Shown here one piece after another: positions 51,701-60,118 of a stretch of DNA of 64,000 nucleotides (positions are counted from its first letter, which is position 1; the number at the start of each line of letters is the position of its first letter). The notes below the pieces were generated by a model, which had not been told where the DNA came from, did not search any database, and saw only the letters and a list, made by a program, of their open reading frames with translations. The translations under genes were made by a program, and so were the position numbers. The DNA lies in the NCBI GenBank assembly GCA_023415825.1, contig JAEZJF010000022.1, positions 62,001-126,000 on the forward strand, written 5' to 3'. Source of the stretch: Bacillota bacterium. Its GTDB lineage: Bacteria > Bacillota > Clostridia > DSM-8532.

Positions 51701-54607
51701 GTCAGGGTTCAGGACTTCAAGAACGGGGCGGAAGCCGTAGTACGGGTTGACATGCGACGCGGAATTGAAACCCCAGAAGCGGGCCGAGTTGTACCCACGA
51801 AGAGCGCGGTACGACGCATTATTTGTAGGAGTATCCTGTCCCAAAGAAATTATGGCGCTCCAATTTTTAAGGTAAGCTTCGTTCTTGTTCAGGATCTGAT
51901 CCCACTCGTTGCTTTGTGGAATCCCCCGTTGGTCATTTCCGCTTCCGCTGCTCTCGCTTCCGACGGATAGGGAACGAAGTCTATAGGAAATGTCACCGCT
52001 GCTGTAGTTTTTACCAAAGATAAGACCTTCAGTGTCCAAAGCGTCCCACGAGACGGTATGTACCGCATTATAATCCGCCACAAACAGGCTGCGGTCGCTT
52101 AAAGCGGCATTGCCGGAGCCTGATACATCACCGCTGGAGCTTGCGTCCAGAGAGTAGGCGTTCACGGTGCCGACATAGGTAAAGGGCACCCATTTCAGGC
52201 CGGTATCAGGCAGATTGGTGTTTACCGTGCCCGGAATTCCCTGCCCTGACAGATCAAAATAATAGGTACCGCCGGGTGCAAGGCTGAACTGCTCGGTGGG
52301 AGCAGGCCGTGGATCGATGGTGATGCTCAGTGCCTGTGTAACAGCACCCTTGCTGTTTTCCGCTTTGACAGTGAAGTTAAAGGTGCCCGCTGTGGTAGGC
52401 GTACCCGAAATTTCGCCAGTGCTGCCATTCAGACTCAGGCCGTCCGGTAGGCTGCCGCTGTCGATGCTCCAAGTGATAGGCGTGTCACCGTCTGCAGCAA
52501 GCGTTTGGCTGTAGGCTGTGTCGGTAGTGCCACCAGGCAGTGAAGCTGTGGTGATGGCCGGAGCAACAGCCGCAGCCAAGATTACGATGGACAGTGCTTT
52601 GATATTGTTGCCTGCGCTGTTTGTTGCCTTCACAGTGAAGTTGAAGGTACCCGCTGTGGTAGGCGTACCCAAAATTTCGCCGGTGCTGCCATTCAGACTC
52701 AGGCCACCCGGTAGGCTTCCGCTGTCGATGCTCCAGGTGATAGGCGTTGTGCCAGTTGTGGTGAGCGTTTGGCTGTAGGCTGGACCGACAGTGCCACCGG
52801 GCAGTGAAGCTGTGGTGATGGCTGGGGCTATGCCGCTGTATCCTGGCGTTAAGGTCGTACCCGATGCAAGGACGGGTGTCGCTCCCTGTGCATAAAACGT
52901 GCTTCCAGCGTACCAGCCCAGCGCACCCGTCCCGGTGCCTGTGTAGTTAAATCCATTTGTCGATGTGATGAGCGGCAGGTTCAGCGTACCGGTATAGACG
53001 ACTGTGGCAGAGGTTAGTGATTTGTCACCCAGAGTGCCGTTGCCGTTCATGTTATAGGTGACGGTTTTCAGCTCTGTCCCGGGAGTGGATAAAATTTCAA
53101 GGGCAGGTCGGAAACCGCTTAACTCCTGGTAGTTGCGGGAAACCCAGCCGCGGGGGGAAAGACCCCCACGCATGGCCCTGTCAAGCTGCATACCGAATTC
53201 CTTGTAAATTGAATCCTGTCCCCAAGCAAAGATCCCGCTCCAGTTTTTGATATAGCCGGGGTTCTTGTTCAGGATCTGATCCCACTCGTTGCTGACCGGA
53301 TTCCCCCGCTCAAGATCCCCGGACAACCCATTGCCCGCACTGCCCACGGACAGGGAACGGAGCTTGTACGAAACACCGCCCTGACTATAGGAGGTGCCAA
53401 AAATGTAGCCCCAGGTGCTAAGTGGATCCCACGTATAGGTGTTCGTCAAAATGTAATCCGCAATAAATAGGCTACGGTTGCTGACGGATACATTTTCCGC
53501 CGTGCTGACGCCCGTTGATGCACGGGAATAGGCGTTCACCGTACCCGCGTAGGTAAAGGGCACCCAATGCTGGCTGGTGTCGGGCAGGAGCGGGTTCGCA
53601 CCCGAAAAATTCGGTCCGGACAGGTCAAAATAGTAGGTGCCGCCGGGGGGAAGAGCGAATTGCTCGCTGATAGAGTATGCGCCGGTCGAAGGGAACTGTG
53701 CCGTAATCACGCCAGAATCTGCGGCGTTGGTTACATTCGTCGCACCCGCCACGGTGAAGGAATTTGCCGCTACGCCCGTTAGCGCATAGCCGGCTTTCGG
53801 CGTCAGGGTAATGGTCGCCGTATAGACCGTGTTTGACTGAAAGGGCTTGTCCGCAGGGCTCCAGGTTACGCTTCCCGTGTACTGCGCCGTTTCGGCAATC
53901 GTACCAACAGGGGTGTTCCCCTGCACGGGTGAGGCAACGCCGGGGATGGCTTTGATGTCAATGACACCTGAGGCATTGCCCTGAGCATTCAGGTTTGGCA
54001 CAGATGCGCCCCACGAGGCGGGGTAATACACATGGGGAACATTGACCGCCCAGTATTGGTCGGCAAAGGCGGGGGCACTGCTGCCCGTCAGTGTGAGGGT
54101 CAGCCCTGTGCAGTTCATGAACGAGCCTTGACCTATGGCTATAACGGAGGACGGAAGTGTCAATGATGTAAGACTGGTGCAACCGCTGAAGGCAGAGTAT
54201 TCAATGGACTTTAGGCCTTCAGACATGATGAGAAATGATAGTGCAGTGCAACCTTGAAATGCGCCCCCTCTGATGACAAACACCGAAGAAGGAATCATCA
54301 CCGACACAAGTGCGGTACAATCGACGAATGAGTTATAGGAGATCTCCGTAACGCCATCCAGAAAAGTAACCACTTTGACGTCGCTTGCGGAGAAGTTTGT
54401 GTCCCTTTGCCAGCTGGTGGGCATACCGATGCCGGTAGCACCAGCATTGGTCTTGATGATCAGCGTGCCGGTAGCGGCATCAAAAGTATAGTCTGCGGTG
54501 TCTGCGTTGCTCGCCGCCAGTGCTGTTACAGGCAGCAGGGTCAGTACCATTGCCGCTGCCAGCAGCAGCGACAGTAATTTCTTTATTATTCGTGTTTTTG
54601 TTCTCAT
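48782..54607 (-). CDS. Giant SLH-domain surface protein with LRR, duplicated and Ig-like modules
   Basis: Start ATG 54607 has GGGAGGAG upstream; the frame extends 30 bases further without a site. The 1941-residue protein has a signal peptide (~1-32), BspA-type leucine-rich repeats (~35-195), a beta repeat (~215-305), and two copies of a DUF6273-like module (~315-525 and ~785-975). Each copy is followed by a TYNMNGNGTL-type repeat. Two nearly identical putative Ig (He_PIG) modules lie at ~610-780. Then come a CBM_X2-like and two cadherin-like beta-sandwich segments (~1155-1430), a Lys-rich region, three SLH domains (~1672-1860) and a choline-binding-like WY repeat tail (~1865-1941). SLH domains bind pyruvylated wall polymer, so it is a surface adhesin or scaffold. 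Confidence 0.85.
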   Translation of the reverse strand: MRTKTRIIKKLLSLLLAAAMVLTLLPVTALAASNADTADYTFDAATGTLIIKTNAGATGIGMPTSWQRDTNFSASDVKVVTFLDGVTEISYNSFVDCTALVSVMIPSSVFVIRGGAFQGCTALSFLIMSEGLKSIEYSAFSGCTSLTSLTLPSSVIAIGQGSFMNCTGLTLTLTGSSAPAFADQYWAVNVPHVYYPASWGASVPNLNAQGNASGVIDIKAIPGVASPVQGNTPVGTIAETAQYTGSVTWSPADKPFQSNTVYTATITLTPKAGYALTGVAANSFTVAGATNVTNAADSGVITAQFPSTGAYSISEQFALPPGGTYYFDLSGPNFSGANPLLPDTSQHWVPFTYAGTVNAYSRASTGVSTAENVSVSNRSLFIADYILTNTYTWDPLSTWGYIFGTSYSQGGVSYKLRSLSVGSAGNGLSGDLERGNPVSNEWDQILNKNPGYIKNWSGIFAWGQDSIYKEFGMQLDRAMRGGLSPRGWVSRNYQELSGFRPALEILSTPGTELKTVTYNMNGNGTLGDKSLTSATVVYTGTLNLPLITSTNGFNYTGTGTGALGWYAGSTFYAQGATPVLASGTTLTPGYSGIAPAITTASLPGGTVGPAYSQTLTTTGTTPITWSIDSGSLPGGLSLNGSTGEILGTPTTAGTFNFTVKATNSAGNNIKALSIVILAAAVAPAITTASLPGGTTDTAYSQTLAADGDTPITWSIDSGSLPDGLSLNGSTGEISGTPTTAGTFNFTVKAENSKGAVTQALSITIDPRPAPTEQFSLAPGGTYYFDLSGQGIPGTVNTNLPDTGLKWVPFTYVGTVNAYSLDASSSGDVSGSGNAALSDRSLFVADYNAVHTVSWDALDTEGLIFGKNYSSGDISYRLRSLSVGSESSGSGNDQRGIPQSNEWDQILNKNEAYLKNWSAIISLGQDTPTNNASYRALRGYNSARFWGFNSASHVNPYYGFRPVLEVLNPDILGADGLKTVTYNMNGNGTLGSGSLTSATVVYTGALTLPAITPANGFTYTGSGTGILGWYTGGTFYAPGAILGLPTGATLTPGYEAPTGTAPSINGPTALTLTEGYGAVSTDAYIIAGTAPVTVSKTSGDAKIVWNDATKKLDVVAGLSAGSYPVTLKASNGISPEATLTFMLTVNAVPVIDAAISPTSVSYDLASPSDASTNITWNSAATVTDVVYGSTPLASSTDYVVSGSALTIKNGYLNTKGFSAGDKAEFTISFDKGASATLTINIVNNYTPGSNADLSDLMVNGSTVSGFDPGILSYTVELPHGTQPGSASAIVGATAIDSKTGVIITQASSLPGTATVGVTAEDGTTKKTYTISFTLKAAPPVQSSEKEVTSVTNPIGAVISGTNITATVANSVSSQVINLSVSAKASWKLYLDASCTSEIADKTMGLSVGTNTVYVQVTAENGSIKVYTLTITRQDNSGTSGGGIITPPTSNASTDKHPNMPTTAKMSVSCTIRDGLLSSTITEQMVKDAIKAAQDVAKKSGTEADGIALDFSVTGSGSYTSLKATIDAGAIDRLKEAGVKFVKIGSAVLDITFDTNTITELDKQTTGTVTVSAAKLTKLSKAAKKLIGNRPVFNITVGYQKNGKTEYVTNFGKGAVTLGIAYKAADKEKSGNLFGVYIDKKGKPQLLTNSSYDNGRLIFSRNSLSTYGVGYKAPVPAFTDTAKHWAKDNIDFVASCDLISGTIASTFAPNTAITRADFLMALGRLSGADVSIYKTSSFTDVKVTDTAMPYIEWAVGSKIVSGYDNGKFGPTDLITREQMAVMMQSYAKATGYKLPVSIAAVTFSDSAKISSYAKDAVKAIQQVGIMQGKGNNTFDPQGNATRGEASTILRRFVELVIDEGTARGWVQNDAGQWQYIGENGKPVVGWLTEGNVQYYFTSDSIMVSGKWLEINGKWYYFCADGSLAKGSKIDGYEVDENGVRKSK

Positions 54608-54692
54608 GGTGTCTCCTCCCGTTTTATCTGGAGCCATTCACAAGGCTCCATTATTTACATGCACAAATGGATAATTTTTGTTTTACAGATTT

Positions 54693-54941
54693 CTACCGCA
54701 GCGAGAACAAGATACTGTCCACGGTGATCCGCAGGGGGAAAATCTCCGGTTTCTCGTCAGGAGGATCCCAGTAAACAGCCTTATCCTCAAACCTGACTGA
54801 TTGGAAAACCGCTGTATCCTTTAGTCTGAGATATGGAAGAGTCTCCACCATCCGCTGCATATTAAAGATCACCTGATTGCTTTCTTCAAAGTCTATTAGC
54901 AGCCTATAATCATCCGTCGCATGGACATTTGTGATTTTCAT
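54693..54941 (-). CDS. DUF2442 protein
   Basis: ATG 54941 follows AAAAGGAGGCG and gives an 82-residue product, MKITNVHATDDYRLLIDFEESNQVIFNM onward, with the late DNA/ligand-like block ITVDSILFSLR. This is the DUF2442 fold, a small domain often seen near mobile elements or toxin-antitoxin-like pairs (with DUF4160). No DUF4160 partner is present. It lies 85 bp before the SLH gene on the same strand, and a hairpin (TGGAGCC/GGCTCCA) in that gap could modulate read-through. Its promoter carries the palindrome at 55022. Confidence 0.85.
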   Translation of the reverse strand: MKITNVHATDDYRLLIDFEESNQVIFNMQRMVETLPYLRLKDTAVFQSVRFEDKAVYWDPPDEKPEIFPLRITVDSILFSLR

Positions 54942-54993
54942 ATGTTTGCGCCTCCTTTTCACACTGCCTTTGGGCAAAATCATGCTCTGTTTC

Positions 54994-55039
54994 AGTGTAA
55001 AGAAAGTTTTGAACGGAGAGTATCCCCCATATGGGGGAT
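54994..55039 (-). promoter_or_regulatory. Promoter with 18-bp palindrome upstream of the DUF2442 gene
   Basis: ATCCCCCATATGGGGGAT (55022-55039) is followed on the minus strand after exactly 22 bases by a -10-like TACACT (54999-54994). The palindrome is then centred near -43, a class II activator position. The same arrangement is found at 55218-55263. Confidence 0.65.
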
Positions 55040-55040
55040 T

Positions 55041-55166
55041 TTATATTGCGTCTATTGCAGATAACGAGATCTCTATTCGTCGAACTGCATACGAAACCCG
55101 GCTGCCATTTTCAATGTCAACCAGAAGTATGTAATTATCTGCTGTCCGAACGTTTGCAATTCTCAT
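55041..55166 (-). CDS. Short DUF2442-like protein (41 aa), truncated paralogue
   Basis: ATG 55166 with AGGAAGGTGG upstream opens a 41-codon frame, MRIANVRTADNYILLVDIEN and so on to EISLSAIDAI. It aligns with residues 1-32 of the neighbouring DUF2442 protein (MKITNVHATDDYRLLIDFEES) and then its last residues (ITVDSILFSL). The middle ~40 residues are missing, consistent with an internal deletion that kept the frame. Its own promoter is conserved, so it may be expressed. Confidence 0.55.
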   Translation of the reverse strand: MRIANVRTADNYILLVDIENGSRVSYAVRRIEISLSAIDAI

Positions 55167-55217
55167 GTTTTCGCCACCTTCCTACTCTAAAATATGGAAA
55201 ATAATATGCCATGTTTT

Positions 55218-55263
55218 AGTATAGGAAATTTATTAATCAGAGCGTATCCCCCAAATGGGGGAT
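55218..55263 (-). promoter_or_regulatory. Promoter with 18-bp palindrome upstream of the short DUF2442-like gene
   Basis: ATCCCCCAAATGGGGGAT (55246-55263), then exactly 22 bases, then TATACT (55223-55218) on the minus strand. It is the same layout as 54994-55039. The palindrome differs from the first only in its centre. Confidence 0.65.
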
Positions 55264-55439
55264 TTTTTATTGGCAGCACCCATACGGACAACAAAAATTC
55301 CCCGCTGTGTCTGTCGGAAGCCTGGAATGATTGACCATGTCTGCTGAAATAGCGGTTTTATCCAATGGAATACATCTTATTTCGTAGTGCCACACATTTT
55401 GATAATACTCTGGATTTTCAACAATCTTGATGCTATAAT

Positions 55440-55691
55440 ATGACAATGTTTATACGAATCAAAACGGTCTCTAACCGGGACGGCACAAAAAGAAAATATC
55501 TTCAGCTCTGCGAAAACAGGCGGGAGGACGGTAGAATTCGTCAAAAGGTGCTGTGCAATCTGGGGCGTTTGGAGGAGCTCCAAAAAGGGCAGCTTGACAA
55601 GCTGATCTGCTCCCTCGCCAAATTTTCCGACAACATTGTTTGTGTGAAGGCTGATGAAAGGCAAACAAAAGAGCGTCATTTTTCAGAGTAA
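55440..55691 (+). pseudogene. N-terminal fragment of an IS1634/IS4-type transposase
   Basis: The 83-codon frame starts MTMFIRIKTVSNRDGTKRKYL and continues LCENRREDGRIRQKVLCNLGRLEEL, the N-terminal opening of IS1634-like transposases. The catalytic DDE domain is absent. A stop occurs after ~83 codons and the LuxR-type gene follows 60 bp later. It is therefore a remnant of an insertion that once lay between the palindromic promoters and the regulator gene. Confidence 0.65.
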
Positions 55692-55758
55692 AGGACACGA
55701 TGACACGCCTGCTCTGACGGTCTGTTTTGACAAAATATTTTAATCGGGGGTGAAGAAA

Positions 55759-58245
55759 GTGAGAAATAAGAGGGTTTTAAGCAGGGCACGGATTGACAGT
55801 GCACTTTTTGCTGTTTTTGACTATCCGCTCACCATTCTGGAAGCCCCGATGGGATACGGAAAGACAACGGCTGTAAAGCTGTTTACCAGGAATCAGAACG
55901 TCCGTTCCTTCTGGTTCACCTTTTCTGAATTAGGCCGTTCGGCAGATGCCTTTTGGGACAGCTTTACCGACAGCCTTATGCAAATGGACAGCCAGTCGGG
56001 AACTGTTCTCAAATCCCTTGGCCTGCCCACAGACGCACCTCAGATGGAACGGGTGCTGCGCGCACTTGGCGATGTGAATTTTGAAGAAAATTACCTGATG
56101 GTGCTGGACGATTATCATCTGGCACAGGATGTGCGCTTGAACAGCCTGCTTCTGCGCCTTGCCCAGGAGGAGATGGAGGGCCTGTCCATCCTGCTGATTA
56201 CGAGAGATACCACCGGCCTTGATTTTGTGGAGCTGCTGGCACGCGGGCAGTGCTGCCTCCTGCCAAGGCAGCTTTTGAAGTTCACCGCACAGGAGCTTGG
56301 CGATTACTGCCGGATCATGCGGGAGCATATCTCGCAAGCGGATTTAAATCAGGTGTGGCAGCATACTGACGGGTGGATTTCCTTTGCCTACATCCTTCTG
56401 TTAGGACTTGACAACGGGATTCCCATCGGCATGAACACTACCATGGAAAGTATGATTGAACGGGCGCTGTTTGCCCGCTATGACAGTGCCATGCAGGATT
56501 TTCTGCTGCGGCTCTCTGTTATGGAGGAATTCACGGCGGAGCAGGCCGCCATGGTCACACAGGCGGAGGATGCTCCCCAACGCCTAAAGCTGCTGAATAG
56601 GGAGAATGCCTTTGTTTTTTATGAAGAAAAAACAGCAGAATACCATATCCATCAGGTACTGCAAAACTACCTCCGGTGCAAAAGAGCGTTTTCCGCAGAA
56701 GAAGTCCGATCCTTATACGGACGGCTGGGCGACTGGCTGCTGAGCCGTCAGAAATTTCTGACCGCCTACCGTTATTTAAACCAGGCCGGCCGTGCGGAGG
56801 ATATCCTTTCTCATCTGAATGAACCGAAAAACATACGCGATGAATGGTTGAATTTCGACGGCGCAGATGAGATGTTCAACGGCGTTCCACGGGAGCTTTT
56901 GCTTCAATACCCTTTTGCTTACCTGCTGTATCTGTTTCACTCTATTGTCCTCGGGAAGAAAAATACTCTTCTGAGCTGGGAGGAACGGCTGGATGAGATG
57001 GAGCAGCATTACATGGCATCAACGAACCCGGACGAGGCTTTCAGGAACCGGATTCTCGGTGAAATCCAGATCGTGCGTAAATTCACCCTGTTTAACGATG
57101 TAGCAGCCATGCGTGCATCCAATGAAGAAATCGCCCTGCTTCTGAACGGTCGGAATTCCTATATTACCTTTCAAAGCAGCGAGTTCACCTTTGGCTCCCC
57201 GCATTATCTATATCTTTATTTCAGAGAGAGGGGCGGCTTTGGGGAGCTTGCAAAACTTCTGTCCGAGGACGTGGGCTATGCCAGATTTTCGGACGGATGC
57301 GGAACCGGATGCGACTCACTGGCTCCTGCGGAATACGCACTTGAGACTGGTGAGTTGGACCAGGTCGCGGCGCACTGCCGGAAAGCAATCGCAAAAGCCG
57401 AAAGCGCGTCACAGACCGGCGTTGTAATCTGTGCGAAATTTGCGCTCATCCGCCTGCGTCTGGCGGAGGGCAGAACCAAACATGCGCTGGACCTGCTTTC
57501 GCAGATGGAGCGTGAGGTAGGAGCATTGAACAGTTCTGTGTACAATACAACGCTGGATCTGTGCCGGGGATATGTGTTTGCCTGCCTCGGCCAGCCCGAA
57601 GGGATTCCCTCCTGGCTTCAGGTCGGAGAGCTTCGGGCCGCCGATTTCTTCTCCCAGGGGATTGCTTTTAACTATGTCGTTTATGGGAAAACGCTCCTTG
57701 CCCTCGGAAACTACGAGGAGCTTGAAGTCCGTATTCCGGGGTTCCAAATCGGCTTCGACCAGTTCGGCAACCGGATCGGCTTTCTCCACAACCTGATTTT
57801 TGAAGCTGCCGCCCGTTGTCATCTGTATGGGATGCAGGATGGTGCGGCGGTTCTGGAGAGGGCTCTGGCGGAAGCAGAAGCGGATAACCTTGTGCTGCCC
57901 TTTGCAGAAAACGCACCCCATATCATGGGGATGCTGAAATTGATTATTAATAAAACCACTGGTAATAATTTCTTAAACCGGGTTCTGACTCTCTGTCGGG
58001 AATATGAAAGCATGACCCTGGCCCTCACTTTTCCGGTGGAAGCTCTCTCACAGAGGGAGATGGAGCTCCTGTCATTGGCAGCACAGGGTCTGAGCCGAAA
58101 GGAAGTGGCGGCGTGCCTGCACATATCGGAGGAAACAGCTAAAACTCATTTCAAGAATGTCTATCAGAAGCTCGGCGTAAACAGCAAGATGGCGGCCATC
58201 AATTTGGCACGGGACAGAGGGTATCTGAGCATGGCTGAAATGTAA
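55759..58245 (+). CDS. MalT/LuxR-type large ATPase transcriptional regulator
   Basis: GTG 55759 is chosen because GGGGGTGA ends 5 bases before it; GTG 55750 lies inside that site. The 828-residue protein has an N-terminal STAND-type ATPase (Walker A APMGYGKTTAV at ~30, Walker B MVLDDYHL at ~115). A helical/TPR-like region (~330-740) follows, then a C-terminal LuxR HTH (~760-825: SQREMELLSLAAQGLSRKEVAACLHISEETAKTHFKNVY). The overall layout is that of MalT and similar signal-responsive activators. Likely targets are the two palindromic promoters just upstream on the other strand, but this is inference. Confidence 0.9.
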   Translation: MRNKRVLSRARIDSALFAVFDYPLTILEAPMGYGKTTAVKLFTRNQNVRSFWFTFSELGRSADAFWDSFTDSLMQMDSQSGTVLKSLGLPTDAPQMERVLRALGDVNFEENYLMVLDDYHLAQDVRLNSLLLRLAQEEMEGLSILLITRDTTGLDFVELLARGQCCLLPRQLLKFTAQELGDYCRIMREHISQADLNQVWQHTDGWISFAYILLLGLDNGIPIGMNTTMESMIERALFARYDSAMQDFLLRLSVMEEFTAEQAAMVTQAEDAPQRLKLLNRENAFVFYEEKTAEYHIHQVLQNYLRCKRAFSAEEVRSLYGRLGDWLLSRQKFLTAYRYLNQAGRAEDILSHLNEPKNIRDEWLNFDGADEMFNGVPRELLLQYPFAYLLYLFHSIVLGKKNTLLSWEERLDEMEQHYMASTNPDEAFRNRILGEIQIVRKFTLFNDVAAMRASNEEIALLLNGRNSYITFQSSEFTFGSPHYLYLYFRERGGFGELAKLLSEDVGYARFSDGCGTGCDSLAPAEYALETGELDQVAAHCRKAIAKAESASQTGVVICAKFALIRLRLAEGRTKHALDLLSQMEREVGALNSSVYNTTLDLCRGYVFACLGQPEGIPSWLQVGELRAADFFSQGIAFNYVVYGKTLLALGNYEELEVRIPGFQIGFDQFGNRIGFLHNLIFEAAARCHLYGMQDGAAVLERALAEAEADNLVLPFAENAPHIMGMLKLIINKTTGNNFLNRVLTLCREYESMTLALTFPVEALSQREMELLSLAAQGLSRKEVAACLHISEETAKTHFKNVYQKLGVNSKMAAINLARDRGYLSMAEM

Positions 58246-58512
58246 ATGTGATCATAAGAACAGAGTATCCGAATTATCTATCGGGATGTAGGTATAATGG
58301 ACAGCGTACAGCCTGCGGAGGAAAACTCAGAGCAGGAAAATATAGCGAGAAACAGCACAAGGCGGACCGCTTACGCCATCCGCCCTGTACATAACAGCCC
58401 TGGTTCACAATTTGTCCCTTTGAACGCTAACAGAATAGTTACAGGGTTATGTCTCAGAGTGAGATTTGTTTTTTGACAGTTTTTGCATGGAGGCGCATTA
58501 AATTAGTAGTTT

Positions 58513-59928
58513 TTATTGGTTTTTCTGCTGAAGAGCGCGGAAATCTTGATACTTCTGTGAGTAGTAATTTTGCGTTTTCGGGCTAGGAAGATAGCTGTAT
58601 TTATAATGCACCAATTGTCTGACGGCTGTATCAAGGTCTGTGTATTCTCCGGCAGCCATCTGACTGAGTATCACGCCGCCCATGGCACCAGCCTGGGATT
58701 GCTCCGAAACCAGGATTTCCTTTTGGCAGATGTCGGCAAACATCTGCCCGAATACGACGCTGTTTGCAGCACCGCCGGAAAGAACGATGGAGTCGGCATG
58801 AAAGCCAAGCTGTTGCAATTTTTCCATGCGATAACGATGTTCAAATACAATACCCTCAAAAACGGCCCGCAGCATGGCGTGCGTATCGTGGTGCGGCTGC
58901 AGACCGACAAATCCGCCGCGAATCTGCGGCATGTCCATAGGCGCGTATAAATAGGGCAGGTAGAATAAGCCGCTGTCCTGTGGCTGCATGGCGGCGATAT
59001 GGTTTACCTCATCATAAGAGGCAATATTTATAACCTTTTGCGTAAACCATTCCAGATTTGCACATGATGTCGGTGCAGAATCGATGCATACATAAGGAGT
59101 GGCACCATAAAAGTGACAGCATTGCGTGATACTACGGGTGCGAACCAATGCGTTGGAGGCGGCAGAGTTGATTCCCCATGTGCCAGCAATCATTGAAAAC
59201 ATATTTTCATTCACAACGCCGGCACCCAACATGCAACTGTTGACATCAAATAAACCGCCCAATACAGGAACGCCTGCCGGTAAACCGGTTTTATCTGAAA
59301 AAGCCTGCGTTACAAATCCTGCATTTGCGTCACTTCGAACAATACGCGGCAATTTTTCATAAGCATCTTCCAAATCATACAGTCGCAATAGGTTGTGATC
59401 ATACTGGCCATTTTGCGCATTCAGAAGGCCGGCTGCAGAAGCATCGGTTTTTTCTGTAACAGCATCGCCGGTCATGAACCAACGTAAGAGATCTTTACAA
59501 AATAAAATTGTTTTGATTTGCCGATAGGTTTGGGGCTGTGTTTCTTTAATCCATGAAAGAATTGACAAGGGTTGACCGGCCCAATTGGATTGCAAAATAA
59601 TGGGGAAAGTTTGTGCGGCGTCTGGCAGAGTTTGTGCCTGTTCTGTCATCATGGATGAATAGCCAATAGGGAAAACATCGTGCTCACCGATGGCATATAG
59701 GCCGTTTCCGTGACCGGAAACCGTAATACATGAAATTGTGCATGGTTCACAATCGGCATGCATGAGAAGGGCTTTCATACAAGCGCAGAACAATTCGCGC
59801 AAAGTGAAGGTATCGATTTTTGAATAGGCGAGAGGGGTATAAAAGGATTCTTCTCCTATACAACGACCATTTTTTGTAAACAAAAGAAGTTTTCCTTTTG
59901 TGAGTCCACAGTCAATGCACAATATCAT
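58513..59928 (-). CDS. FGGY-family carbohydrate kinase
   Basis: The start at ATG 59928 gives MILCIDCGLTKGKLLLF, the expected phosphate-1 opening; AGAGGA lies ~11 bases before it. An upstream ATG at 59961 has no good site. The 471-residue protein has the FGGY blocks CDLL-like FCKDLLRWFMTG (~150), GLFDVNSCMLGAG (~238), GTWGIN (~259) and SGGAANSVVFGQMFADI (~385). It phosphorylates a pentulose, polyol or similar sugar with ATP. It is divergent from a DeoR-type regulator that probably controls it. Substrate is not evident, although L-xylulose-type kinases are among the closer relatives. Confidence 0.88.
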   Translation of the reverse strand: MILCIDCGLTKGKLLLFTKNGRCIGEESFYTPLAYSKIDTFTLRELFCACMKALLMHADCEPCTISCITVSGHGNGLYAIGEHDVFPIGYSSMMTEQAQTLPDAAQTFPIILQSNWAGQPLSILSWIKETQPQTYRQIKTILFCKDLLRWFMTGDAVTEKTDASAAGLLNAQNGQYDHNLLRLYDLEDAYEKLPRIVRSDANAGFVTQAFSDKTGLPAGVPVLGGLFDVNSCMLGAGVVNENMFSMIAGTWGINSAASNALVRTRSITQCCHFYGATPYVCIDSAPTSCANLEWFTQKVINIASYDEVNHIAAMQPQDSGLFYLPYLYAPMDMPQIRGGFVGLQPHHDTHAMLRAVFEGIVFEHRYRMEKLQQLGFHADSIVLSGGAANSVVFGQMFADICQKEILVSEQSQAGAMGGVILSQMAAGEYTDLDTAVRQLVHYKYSYLPSPKTQNYYSQKYQDFRALQQKNQ

Positions 59929-60118
59929 CAGTTGTTCAGTCCTCTCTTGCGAAATGTCCATTTGTTCACTTTTGTTGTCAGTTTTATTGGTTTGTGATAC
60001 TCTAATCCTAGACTTTTAGGCTTCGCAAATCAATCCGGCAGCTTGAAAGTAATGCTTAAACATCCAAATATGCACATGAGGTGCAGTTCATATTATTGGA
60101 CATAGGGGGAATTTGCGA

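Noticed and set aside
58297..58476. Possible 59-codon frame after the LuxR-type gene
   Set aside because: Weak ribosome binding site and no recognisable motif; the gap 58246-58512 otherwise shows only an imperfect hairpin near 58360-58395.
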